DNA from: Akkermansiaceae bacterium UBA6138
Lineage (GTDB): Bacteria; Verrucomicrobiota; Verrucomicrobiia; Verrucomicrobiales; DEV007
DNA length: 60,850 nt
Direction of reading: 5' to 3'
Assembly (NCBI GenBank): GCA_002422425.1
Contig: DIVG01000010.1
Location: forward strand, 13,256 to 74,105
The position numbers were made by a program, and so were the translations under genes. Shown here one piece after another: positions 9,525 through 17,348 of this stretch. The notes below the pieces were generated by a model. It was not told the DNA's origin and made no database searches. It saw nothing but the letters and a program-made list of their open reading frames with translations. How positions within the stretch are numbered: position 1 is the first letter of the stretch; each line of letters starts with the position of its first letter.

Positions 9525-11270
9525 ATGTCCTCCCCAGTCGATACCATTCAAACGATCAAGGTTCCCAAGCCGGTCCCCATCACCACGACCCGTTTCCGTC
9601 CGCCGAAGAAAAACATCCCTCAGACGAAGCAGGAGCGTGACCTTTTCCTCCGGACGATTCGCAACTACGTCGAAGAGTCGAATCCCGTCCCTCCGATGCC
9701 TCTTGAAGAGCTCGATGTGCATGCCCGCCGCATCCTTGCCGGGATCGGTTATGAGGGGGACGAAACCTACCTTCATTACACCGCCGTCTGCCTCAACAAT
9801 GAGATGTGGCGCGAGACGCTCGCCGAGATCCCCTACGAGCGCCGCCTTCTCCTCATGCCGAAGTGTCTGCGCGTCGAGGACAAATGCCCGGCGCCCTTTG
9901 ACGAATTCGGCCTGCTCTGCAAGCAGTGCGGTCTCTGCTCGATCCAGGATTTTCAGAATGAGGCCGAGCGTCTCGGTTACGCTGTCCTCGTGGCGGAAGG
10001 CTCCGCCATCGTCATGTCATTGATCCAGACCGGCCAGATCGAGGCCATCGTCGGGATCTCGTGTCTCGCCGTGCTCGAGCGCACCTTCCCCTATGTCGAG
10101 GCGGCGGCGATCCCGTCCATCGCCGTGCCGCTGCTTCAGGATGACTGCATCAACACGACCGTCGACATCGACTGGGTCTGGGAATATCTCCACCTCACCA
10201 GCGACGACAACACCCGACGTCTCGATCTCACCGCTCTCCACGAAGAGGTCAAGGGCTGGTTCAGTCCCGAAGGCATTGCCGCCGTGATGGGACCGACCGA
10301 GGGCAAACAGGAGGACATCGCCCGCGAATGGCTCGCCCGTGATGGGAAACGCTGGCGTCCTTTCCTCACTGTCGCCGCTTTCGAGGCGCTGCGCGAAGAT
10401 CGTGGTCAGCCCATGCCCGACGACATCAAAAAGATTGCCTTCGCGACCGAGCTTTTCCACAAGGCCTCCCTCATCCACGACGACATCGAGGACGAGGATC
10501 ACGGTCGCTACGACCAGCCCACCTTGAACGCCGAGCACGGGGTCGCCGTGGCGCTGAATGCGGGGGATTTGCTCATCGGCGAAGGCTACCGCCTCATCGG
10601 CGAATGCGAGGCCCCCGACGCGAGGAAGACCGAGATGCTTCTGATCTCCGCCCGCGGCCAGCGCGAGCTTTGCCGAGGTCAAGGCGCCGAGCTCGTCTGG
10701 GCCCGGAATCCCGAGCCGCTCGATTCGAAGCAGGTCCTCGAGATCTTCCGCCAGAAGACGGCCCCGGCCTTTGAAGTGGCCTTGAAACTGGGTGCTTCCT
10801 ATGCTGGTCAACTTGACGAGGTCGCCGGGGTTCTTGAGAGCTACTCGGAGAACCTCGGGATCGCCTATCAGATTCGCGACGACATGGACGATCTCGGTGC
10901 CGATGCGGGGGACAACGAGCTGGAGCGCATGCGACCGAGCGTCCTCCTCGCGGTGGCGCGCGAGCGTGCCAAAGGCGATGACCGTGCCGTGCTCGACGCG
11001 CTGTGGAGTCACGAAGACCTTGCCGGGGTCGAGATTCATAAAATCCGTAGCCTCGCCCACGAACTGGAGGCCGACGACAAGTGTCTGCTTCTCTTCGAAA
11101 GTTACAAGGAGGCGGCTGTCCGCAGCCTTGCCGAGCTGGAAAACGCGAACTTGAAAGGGCTTCTTCGTCGTGTCATGGGCAAGATTTTCAACGATCTCGA
11201 GATCAAAGGCTGGTGCCGCGAATTTGAGGTCAAGAACGGGGTGAGGGAAGGGGAGGCGTCCGCCGTCTGA
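9525..11270 (+). CDS. DUF116 domain-polyprenyl synthase fusion protein
   Basis: A 581-residue protein with two halves. Residues about 70-230 look like DUF116: a cysteine set C114, C121, C132, C135 and C138 (CxxCxxC at the end), then alternating beta/alpha segments such as VLVAEGSAIV and IEAIVGISCLAVLE. Residues about 270-560 are a trans-type polyprenyl synthase with the first Asp-rich motif DDIED (D319, D320, D323) and the second DDMDD (D452, D453, D456). This half should condense isopentenyl diphosphate with an allylic diphosphate to make a C15-C40 chain for quinones or the wall lipid carrier. The cysteines may bind zinc or an Fe-S cluster. The fusion implies that the unknown DUF116 step acts on, or regulates, prenyl diphosphate synthesis. 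The first ATG gives an extended basic N-terminus, so the start is only fairly certain. Confidence 0.85.
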   Translation: MSSPVDTIQTIKVPKPVPITTTRFRPPKKNIPQTKQERDLFLRTIRNYVEESNPVPPMPLEELDVHARRILAGIGYEGDETYLHYTAVCLNNEMWRETLAEIPYERRLLLMPKCLRVEDKCPAPFDEFGLLCKQCGLCSIQDFQNEAERLGYAVLVAEGSAIVMSLIQTGQIEAIVGISCLAVLERTFPYVEAAAIPSIAVPLLQDDCINTTVDIDWVWEYLHLTSDDNTRRLDLTALHEEVKGWFSPEGIAAVMGPTEGKQEDIAREWLARDGKRWRPFLTVAAFEALREDRGQPMPDDIKKIAFATELFHKASLIHDDIEDEDHGRYDQPTLNAEHGVAVALNAGDLLIGEGYRLIGECEAPDARKTEMLLISARGQRELCRGQGAELVWARNPEPLDSKQVLEIFRQKTAPAFEVALKLGASYAGQLDEVAGVLESYSENLGIAYQIRDDMDDLGADAGDNELERMRPSVLLAVARERAKGDDRAVLDALWSHEDLAGVEIHKIRSLAHELEADDKCLLLFESYKEAAVRSLAELENANLKGLLRRVMGKIFNDLEIKGWCREFEVKNGVREGEASAV

Positions 11271-11333
11271 TTCGCGTCCGGCGACAACGGCTCCTCGCCG
11301 CGTCTCGCGACGAAGCGGCATGGAGAATGCAGG

Positions 11334-11741
11334 TTAAATCCCTGAAAAAATGAGCCACCAGGCAATCCCGCAGGCGAGGCAGAAAAGCAGGAAAAAATGA
11401 ACCCCGTTACGGCTGCGCTCGGCGTGATAGCGGCGGCGTTCGGCGTTTGAGAGGCGACGCTTCTTTGCCGGGCGCAGGGAGGCCCGCTCGGGGGGAGGGA
11501 GAATGTTGTTACCCCGCATCTCTTCGCGCCGCGCCTCGGCCGCACGTTTCTTTTCGAGAAAGGACTCGAGAGCTCCAATGCGGGCATGGAGTTGGTAGGC
11601 CTGCTCCCCGAGATCAGCGGACTTTTTCTTTGTCCCCCCGGCGGTAACGAAACCCGTTTGGACGATGGACGAAGTCTCCTTCGCCGACTTCGAGTTACCG
11701 CGACGGCGTCGATTTTTCGGACTGGCGTTGAAAAGGCTCAT
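11334..11741 (-). CDS. Small basic tail-anchored protein, unknown function
   Basis: A protein of 135 residues not recognised as a known family. It has a basic, disordered N-terminus (ASPKNRRRRG), a short predicted coiled coil around LHARIGALESFLEKKRAAEARR, another basic stretch (RERR-like, residues about 85-110) and one C-terminal membrane helix ending FFLLFCLACGIAWWLIF. The layout suggests a tail-anchored inner-membrane protein. I chose the ATG at 11741 because the product then begins MSLFNASPKN. An upstream ATG at 11813 would add 24 residues of atypical composition but starts just 11 bp after the preceding gene, so it remains possible. It sits directly downstream of another coiled-coil/tail-anchored gene on the same strand, so the two may work as a pair. 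Confidence 0.6.
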   Translation of the reverse strand: MSLFNASPKNRRRRGNSKSAKETSSIVQTGFVTAGGTKKKSADLGEQAYQLHARIGALESFLEKKRAAEARREEMRGNNILPPPERASLRPAKKRRLSNAERRRYHAERSRNGVHFFLLFCLACGIAWWLIFSGI

Positions 11742-11823
11742 ACAGGCTCGGGAAAGAAGGTCGCTAGGTTCTCCCGGTCCCCGCTGTTTGATGCGGGGGC
11801 GGAGCGGATCCATCGAGGAAAAC

Positions 11824-12483
11824 TTAGAAAAGGAGGAAGCCGATCAGGGCAATCACTCCGAATCCGACGAAGGGCAGGGAGAAAGCGAAACCGCTCTTGA
11901 GCCAGTAGATGAAGTCACCCCGGAAAGCCGACGGCAGGGAGGAAAGAAGTCGAGGCCCCGCTTTGGACTTAAAAAGACCGGTCTTCTGACTGGAGCCGTT
12001 GATCACCGGGAGGAGCTTGTCGATCTCGTCTTCCGCCGCTTCGATGTAACCGATGGCGCGGGTGAGCTCGGTTTTGCGATCGGCGCGGCTCCACATCTCG
12101 GGACGCAGCCTGTTGATGTTGGCGAGGTGACTCTCGAGAAGTTCGTGCGCGTTGTTGCACTCTTCGGCGATGCGGAGGGCTTCAGCGGCCTCGCGCTCAA
12201 GGTGGTTTAGATGGCGGCTCAGCTCTTCGCAGACCCCGATCCGACCACTTTTGAACTGCTGCTCTTTTTTCGTGAGTTCCTCGAGCTCGGCAGCCTGGCG
12301 CTTGATTTGTTCTTCCTGCTGACGGAGAGCGCGCAGCTGATCTTGAGCCTGCTGATACTCGTCGTCGAGATTTTCGCTGTATGGCGTTACCGCCTCGAAC
12401 TGCTTCGGATCGAACTGAATGTTCAGATCGTCTTTGCCGTCTTCGTCGAAGAAAAAGGGATGAATTTTCGCTGTAGCAGACAT
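11824..12483 (-). CDS. Coiled-coil protein with C-terminal membrane helix, unknown function
   Basis: A 219-residue protein of no recognised family. After an acidic N-terminus (FFFDEDGKDD) there is a long Glu/Gln/Arg-rich heptad-like region (about 40-160), which strongly suggests a coiled coil. A basic linker follows, then one hydrophobic C-terminal helix (about 195-219, ending IALIGFLLF). It is probably an inner-membrane-anchored cytoplasmic coiled coil. It stands first in a two-gene leftward unit with the basic tail-anchored protein (11-82 bp gap depending on that start) and 38 bp downstream of the ABC-2-type permease stop, so all three may be transcribed together. Confidence 0.7.
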   Translation of the reverse strand: MSATAKIHPFFFDEDGKDDLNIQFDPKQFEAVTPYSENLDDEYQQAQDQLRALRQQEEQIKRQAAELEELTKKEQQFKSGRIGVCEELSRHLNHLEREAAEALRIAEECNNAHELLESHLANINRLRPEMWSRADRKTELTRAIGYIEAAEDEIDKLLPVINGSSQKTGLFKSKAGPRLLSSLPSAFRGDFIYWLKSGFAFSLPFVGFGVIALIGFLLF

Positions 12484-12521
12484 GGTGCGGGAAGTAAAAT
12501 TTCAGTTAACTTCCATTAATA

Positions 12522-14291
12522 TTATAAATTACTTGGAATTTCCAGTCTTTTTAGCTTTTTTCGTGAAAAAAAGAGAGGCCCTACCGTGACAAAAACGGTC
12601 AGGGCGAGCAGGGAGAGCAGGCCAACTTGGCTTGAGGGGACACGATACCAGAGAGGATCGACTGCATTGTTTTTGAAAATATCCCAGCGGAGATACGCAA
12701 GAAGAAGGATGAAGGTGAGGATGTAGAGGAAGCTTCCGACCAGGCAGAGTGTCCCGCCGAAGCCGCTCACAATCTTCGCGGCGTTCGGTTCATGGAGATT
12801 GGGGAAGATGACCCCGAGCCCGACAGCGAGACCGTTAAGTCCAAGCGCAAGGAAAGCGATGGCGGTGGAAAAAAAGACCGTGTCGGCGAACCCGATCCGG
12901 AGATTGTAGCCGCTGATCAAAAGGATCGCGATGACGAGCGCCCCGCTGGCGAGGGTGCTCGTGATGAACTTTTGCAGGACGATGGAGGGGAGCTTGAGCG
13001 GAGACATCGCCAGAATCCAGAGGCGGCGCCCTTCAAGGCTGAACTGCGGAAAAACAAAACGGGTGGTTAGGGTTGAAAGAGCCAGGGCGCAAACAGCGAG
13101 GTTGAGAAAGGCAACGAGGTAGAGGTCGCGCGGCTGCTCCATCTCGCCGTTCATTTGCCGCAAGCCGCTTGAGTAGATCGCAAGGAGGCCGAAAACGAGA
13201 GTGAACTGCACCCACTGGGCCGGCTCGCGGAAGAAGGTAAGAAAGTCTTTCTTCGAAATCGCCGCCAGGGGTCGTCCGACAAGGCGTCCGAGAAGAGAAG
13301 GACCCGGGTAGTGGGCGAGGATGGACTCGGCCGAGGGGATGGTGCGCTGGTCCCGCCGCAGGGCCGAGCTGGCGGAGTGCTGGAGGGAGCGGTTCCATGA
13401 GCGATAGAACCATTTCCCCCCTGCATGATAGAGCAGCAGCATTGCCATGAGCGCGTGGCTGAGAAGGAGGGTCGGGTAGATCACAGAACCGAAGGCCCGG
13501 TGAGGCCTCGTCCAGTCGATGATGGCGGCCGCTGCCCAGGAGCCCGGGAGCGCCCGGTTGACCGTGATACCGGTGTGGTGAAGAACCCGCTGGAAGGTGA
13601 GGGCGGCGCTGAGTCCGCTATCCTGCACGATCTGCCGGTCGTCGAGACCGGCGCGGACAGCCGAAGCGATCAGGAAGATGGCGAGAAGCGCCACGCCAGT
13701 GACGATCTGGCGCCGGTTCAGCCAGCGGACCGCGGTGACGAGGAGGAGTGCCCCGACGGCGCTGGCGAGGGCGAGGAAGAGGATGAGAACAGCCGTTGTT
13801 TTAAAGAAAAAGTCGGGAGAGACGTTCCGCATCCGCGCAAAAGCGAGGAGGAGGGGAGCAAGGATGAAAGCAAGGCCCCAGCTCGAAAAGGCAGCTGATT
13901 CAAAGCATTTCCACAGAAAGATGGTGCGATGGGAGAGGGGCAGGGTGAGGAGCCAGCGGGTGTCGCGGTTTCGATAGAGCGAGATGTACGCGGTGACGGC
14001 GACCGAGAAGATCAGCATCATCATGAAACAGAAAAACATCACGTAGATGAGCCGGTCACTGAGGAGGGCGCCCGCTGCGGGAAGGGCGGCGACATAGCGG
14101 AGACCTTCGCTAAAGAGCCAGTAGGCGGCGACCATGTAGCCGATGAGGAAGCACGCGATCGTCGTGCTCATGAGCCGTGAGCGTCGCGCCGCTAAGGCTG
14201 TTTTTACCCGGAGCATCCGCAGATGGACCCGGAAGAGGATGAGCCATTGCGAATAAGTGGACATTCGGGGAGATGGCTCGGCGGAATTCAT
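12522..14291 (-). CDS. ABC-2-type exporter permease-like membrane protein
   Basis: A 589-residue polytopic membrane protein with roughly twelve hydrophobic helices arranged as two similar halves. Examples are the segments LIYVMFFCFMMMLIFSVAV (about 95-113) and FLALGLNGLAVGLGVIFPNL (about 485-505). The coupling-helix-like motif RDTRWLLTLPLSHRTIFLWK resembles the loop 'LPLSRRxxFxxK' of putative ABC exporters (Pfam ABC_tran_2 type). Such proteins pair with an ATPase to export lipids, peptides or drugs. No ATPase gene is adjacent on either side, so the partner must be elsewhere or this is an orphan. The first in-frame ATG is used; a second at residue 10 (MSTYSQWL) is an equally plausible start. 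Confidence 0.7.
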   Translation of the reverse strand: MNSAEPSPRMSTYSQWLILFRVHLRMLRVKTALAARRSRLMSTTIACFLIGYMVAAYWLFSEGLRYVAALPAAGALLSDRLIYVMFFCFMMMLIFSVAVTAYISLYRNRDTRWLLTLPLSHRTIFLWKCFESAAFSSWGLAFILAPLLLAFARMRNVSPDFFFKTTAVLILFLALASAVGALLLVTAVRWLNRRQIVTGVALLAIFLIASAVRAGLDDRQIVQDSGLSAALTFQRVLHHTGITVNRALPGSWAAAAIIDWTRPHRAFGSVIYPTLLLSHALMAMLLLYHAGGKWFYRSWNRSLQHSASSALRRDQRTIPSAESILAHYPGPSLLGRLVGRPLAAISKKDFLTFFREPAQWVQFTLVFGLLAIYSSGLRQMNGEMEQPRDLYLVAFLNLAVCALALSTLTTRFVFPQFSLEGRRLWILAMSPLKLPSIVLQKFITSTLASGALVIAILLISGYNLRIGFADTVFFSTAIAFLALGLNGLAVGLGVIFPNLHEPNAAKIVSGFGGTLCLVGSFLYILTFILLLAYLRWDIFKNNAVDPLWYRVPSSQVGLLSLLALTVFVTVGPLFFSRKKLKRLEIPSNL

Positions 14292-14606
14292 GGTTGGGAG
14301 CAGAATAGCGGAATCCGCCGGAAATGTCTCGCATTCTGAGCGGGGAAAGGGAGGAATGGACGGCGTTATTTTTCCGAGGGCAGTTCGAGTCTCTTCCAGG
14401 CCATTTGATCTGCTTTATTCCCCTGACGTGGCGGCACGAATGGGAAATGCGCGCCGCACTGCGGCAGAAAGGCGGCCGGGATCAGAGTTATTCCGTAACG
14501 CCCCGGCTCGGTCTCTCGCTAATGCTGCGGGAACATTCCGCGTTCGATCCGCCTGACCCCGGATTTTTCGGGTTGGAATTTTGCAAGCCTCTCCTAGGTT
14601 GCCCCC
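14292..14606. other. 315-bp divergent region between ABC permease and purT
   Basis: This segment holds the promoters of two divergent genes. A possible purT promoter is TTGGAA (about 14571-14576) and TAGGTT (about 14593-14598) with a 16-bp spacer. It ends only about 8 bp before the purT ATG, so the transcript would be leaderless or nearly so. An open frame from 14324 runs through the region into purT in another frame; it looks partly protein-like but overlaps purT by 128 bp and lacks the third-position GC bias of the neighbours. I do not call it. I see no RNA gene. Confidence 0.35.
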
Positions 14607-15791
14607 ATGGCAAGCATAGGAACCCCCTTTACCCCCGAAGCGACCCGCGTGATGCTCTGCGGTTCGGGCGAACTAGGCAAAGAAGTCGTCATCGAGTTGC
14701 AGCGTTATGGCGTCGAGGTCATCGCGGTCGATAGCTACGAGAACGCTCCGGCGATGCAGGTGGCGGATCGTTGCCACGTCATTTCAATGCTCGACGGGGC
14801 GGCTCTGCGGGCAGTCATTGAGAAGGAAAAACCCCACCTCGTCGTCCCCGAGGTCGAAGCGATCGCGACGGACACTCTTGCCGCGATCGAAGCGGAAGGT
14901 GTTGTAACGATTATCCCGACGGCTCGCGCGACCCGGCTCACGATGAATCGCGAGGGGATCCGGCGCCTCGCCGCCGAGGAACTGGGCCTGACCACCTCGC
15001 CCTATCGTTTTGCCGCGACGGAGGAGGAATACCGCGTCGCCGTCGCGGAGATCGGTCTGCCGCTTGTGGTGAAGCCTATCATGAGCTCATCGGGAAAGGG
15101 GCAGAGCACCGTTCGCACCCCGGATCAGATCAATGCCGCCTGGCAGTATGCCCAGGAAGGCGGCCGGGCGGGAAAGGGGAAAGTGATCGTGGAAGGGTTT
15201 GTCGATTTTGATTACGAAATCACTCAGCTCACCGTTCGCCATGCCGGCGGGACTTCTTTCTGCGAGCCGATCGGGCACATCCAGGTCGATGGTGACTATC
15301 GCGAGAGCTGGCAACCGCAGGCGATGAGCGAGGCGGCAAAGGAGAAGGCGAAGGAGTATTCCCGCGCCGTGACCGACAGTCTCGGGGGACGCGGGATTTT
15401 CGGGGTGGAGCTCTTCGTGAAGGGCGACGACATCATTTTTTCCGAAGTTTCGCCCCGTCCGCACGATACCGGCATGGTCACGATGATCTCGCAGGATCTC
15501 TCCCAATTCGCTCTCCATGCCCGCGCCATTCTCGGCCTTCCCATTCCGAACATTCGGCAGCACGGGCCGTCGGCCTCGGCGGTGCTGCTTGTCGAGGGGC
15601 ACTCGACCTCGGTTCATTACAGCGGCCTTGACCGGGCTCTTGAGGCACCCGATACTCAGATTCGTCTTTTCGGGAAACCTGAAGTCGCCGGTAAGCGACG
15701 CATGGGAGTCGCCGTCGCCCGGGGCGGCAGCATCGAAGAAGCGCGGGAGAAAGCCCGTGCCGCTAGCGCGGCGATCAGCGTATCGCTCTGA
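14607..15791 (+). CDS. purT: Formate-dependent phosphoribosylglycinamide formyltransferase
   Basis: A 394-residue ATP-grasp enzyme of standard PurT length. It has an N-terminal preATP-grasp fold VMLCGSGELGKEVVIELQRYG (residues about 15-35), EVEAIATDTL (about 90-99), the ATP-grasp P-loop KPIMSSSGKGQS (about 155-166), and late metal/ATP residues in GVELFVKGDDIIFSEVSPRPHDTG. It formylates GAR with formate and ATP in purine synthesis, with no need for formyl-folate. It stands alone, transcribed rightward, 72 bp upstream of hisC. The start is supported by the IGTPFTPEATRV opening that PurT proteins share. Confidence 0.95.
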   Translation: MASIGTPFTPEATRVMLCGSGELGKEVVIELQRYGVEVIAVDSYENAPAMQVADRCHVISMLDGAALRAVIEKEKPHLVVPEVEAIATDTLAAIEAEGVVTIIPTARATRLTMNREGIRRLAAEELGLTTSPYRFAATEEEYRVAVAEIGLPLVVKPIMSSSGKGQSTVRTPDQINAAWQYAQEGGRAGKGKVIVEGFVDFDYEITQLTVRHAGGTSFCEPIGHIQVDGDYRESWQPQAMSEAAKEKAKEYSRAVTDSLGGRGIFGVELFVKGDDIIFSEVSPRPHDTGMVTMISQDLSQFALHARAILGLPIPNIRQHGPSASAVLLVEGHSTSVHYSGLDRALEAPDTQIRLFGKPEVAGKRRMGVAVARGGSIEEAREKARAASAAISVSL

Positions 15792-15863
15792 GGAGAGTGG
15801 GAGTTCAGGTATTAAGCGATTCAGGCGTTGAGGTTTTATTTATTCAATTAACGTAAATTTGGT

Positions 15864-16964
15864 ATGTCATCTATTGTTAAAGAAGCGCATCCGTGGCTTG
15901 AAGATTTGGTGGTTTACGATCCCGGAAAACCTATCGAGGAAACGGCTCGCGAGTTGGGGCTCGATCCATCCGACATCATCAAGCTTGCCTCGAATGAGAA
16001 TCCGCTGGGGCCTTCGCCCAAAGCGGTCGAGGCGATGAAGCTTGCCGCCGAGGGCGTTCATATTTATCCCGATGGCGGGGGCTACAAACTGCGCACGGCG
16101 ATCGCGGAAAAGTTCGGGATGGATCGGGACAATGTCGTCATCAGCAACGGCTCGAACGAGATCATTGAGCTGATCGGTCACGGGTTCCTCAACCCCGGCG
16201 ACAATGTCATCGCGGCGCAGCATGCCTTTGTCGTTTATAAGCTCATGGCGACACTCTTCGGTGCAGAAACGATCGAGGTGCCTGACCCCGGATTCACCCA
16301 CGACCTTGAGGCGATGGCGGCGGCGATCACGCCCCGCACGAGGATGATCTTCATCGCCAATCCGAATAACCCCACCGGCACTCTCGTCGGGCAGGAGGAA
16401 ATCGACCGTTTCATGGAAAAAGTCCCTGACCACGTCATGGTGATTTTTGACGAGGCCTATTACGAGTTCGTCGAGGATGCTCCCGACACGCTGAAGTATA
16501 TCCGTGAAGGGCGCAACGTCGTCATCATGCGGACCTTTTCCAAAATCCAGGGTCTCGCCGGGCTGCGGATCGGATTCGGTCTTACCACGCCCGGGATTGC
16601 CAAGGTGCTCCAGAAGTGCCGTCAGCCTTTCAACACCAACTCCATCGCCCAGGCCGGAGCAATTGCCGGCCTCGGCGACGACGAACATCAGCAGCGCACC
16701 CGCGATCTCAACGACGAGGGGCGCACCTACCTGCAGGAGGCCTTCGCCGATCTCGGGCTCGAGTATGTCCCGAGCTATGCCAACTTTATTCTCGTCAAAG
16801 TCGGCGACGGAGACGCGGTTTTTTCCGGTATGCTCAAGCAGGGCGTTATCATTCGAGCGATGCGCAGCTACAAGCTGCCCGAGTGGGTGCGGATCTCCGT
16901 CGGGACGATGCCGCAGAATGAGCGCTGCATCGCCACGTTGCGGGAGGTCCTGGAGCAACTATGA
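15864..16964 (+). CDS. hisC: Histidinol-phosphate aminotransferase
   Basis: A 366-residue PLP enzyme of fold type I. Recognisable elements are KLASNENPLGPSPKA near residues 46-60, NPNNPTGT (about 171-178), FDEAYYEF (about 196-203) and the PLP lysine K227 in RTFSKIQGLAGLRIG, followed by the R of 'GLRIG'. It transaminates imidazole-acetol phosphate with glutamate in histidine synthesis; family members also serve aromatic amino acids. The last four bases overlap the start of the next small gene (ATGA), which implies translational coupling. The upstream 72 bp are AT-rich and hold the promoter. Confidence 0.93.
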   Translation: MSSIVKEAHPWLEDLVVYDPGKPIEETARELGLDPSDIIKLASNENPLGPSPKAVEAMKLAAEGVHIYPDGGGYKLRTAIAEKFGMDRDNVVISNGSNEIIELIGHGFLNPGDNVIAAQHAFVVYKLMATLFGAETIEVPDPGFTHDLEAMAAAITPRTRMIFIANPNNPTGTLVGQEEIDRFMEKVPDHVMVIFDEAYYEFVEDAPDTLKYIREGRNVVIMRTFSKIQGLAGLRIGFGLTTPGIAKVLQKCRQPFNTNSIAQAGAIAGLGDDEHQQRTRDLNDEGRTYLQEAFADLGLEYVPSYANFILVKVGDGDAVFSGMLKQGVIIRAMRSYKLPEWVRISVGTMPQNERCIATLREVLEQL

Positions 16965-17242
16965 CAAAACACGAATGGCACGAGCGGACGGGCGATGGTG
17001 AGCAGATCTACTACCGCGCCAACCATCACGCGGGTCGGTGGGTCTTCTACTCGACCCTGAAGTCTGATCCGGACTGGAATCAACACGAGATGCTACCGCT
17101 CCCCGTGATGGAGTCTCTTCGCGAAGTCCTCTGGAACAAGCATCAGCGCCGGCGGCTCCCGCTTAAGCACCTAGAGCAGATTGACAAGATCATCGAGCTC
17201 TTGCGGGAAAAGGAAGCTCAGGGACCGGCCGCGGGGGCTTGA
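16961..17242 (+). CDS. Small protein coupled to hisC, unknown function
   Basis: A 93-residue product I do not recognise. Its ATG overlaps the hisC stop (ATGA), strong evidence that it is a real gene. The N-terminal half is rich in aromatic residues and His (HEWHERTGDGEQIYYRANHH), suggesting a compact beta structure. The C-terminal half, LPLKHLEQIDKIIELLREKE, is an amphipathic helix. There is no signal peptide, membrane helix or cysteine, so it should be cytosolic. The coupling could mean an accessory role to HisC or simply a conserved neighbour. No function is assigned. Confidence 0.75.
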   Translation: MTKHEWHERTGDGEQIYYRANHHAGRWVFYSTLKSDPDWNQHEMLPLPVMESLREVLWNKHQRRRLPLKHLEQIDKIIELLREKEAQGPAAGA

Positions 17243-17286
17243 GGGCGCAGAGTTGTCCGCCCGGCAGAGGGGGGCGTTATCGCGTT

Positions 17287-17326
17287 GTTGAACCGGTGCA
17301 ACTTCGGGGCGCGTTCGGGGTATACT
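17287..17326 (+). promoter_or_regulatory. Candidate promoter and operator for the DUF1549-DUF1501 operon
   Basis: A good -10 box, TATACT (17321-17326), lies 22 bp before the ATG at 17349. An imperfect palindrome GTTGaACCGGTgCAAC (17287-17302, 14 of 16 bases symmetric) covers the place where the -35 box would be; no strong -35 hexamer is visible (TGCAAC at best). A poor -35 under a palindrome is a common layout for regulated promoters. The assignment rests on pattern only. Confidence 0.4.
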
Positions 17327-17348
17327 GTCGGACGATCCTGTATTTCCG

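Noticed and set aside
10017..11321. 434-residue minus-strand frame opposite the DUF116-prenyl synthase gene
   Set aside because: Antisense to intact Asp-rich motifs; its sequence follows from the codon bias of the real gene.
12547..12580. A/T-rich inverted stretch at the end of the ABC permease gene
   Set aside because: It is inside the coding sequence, with A-T pairs only and no stable GC stem, so not called a terminator.
14324..14734. 136-residue plus-strand frame before and into purT
   Set aside because: It overlaps the purT start by 128 bp in another frame and lacks the codon pattern of nearby genes. It looks slightly protein-like, so it stays a weak possibility.
15867..16958. 363-residue minus-strand frame opposite hisC
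   Set aside because: Complete antisense of a clear enzyme gene; no motif.
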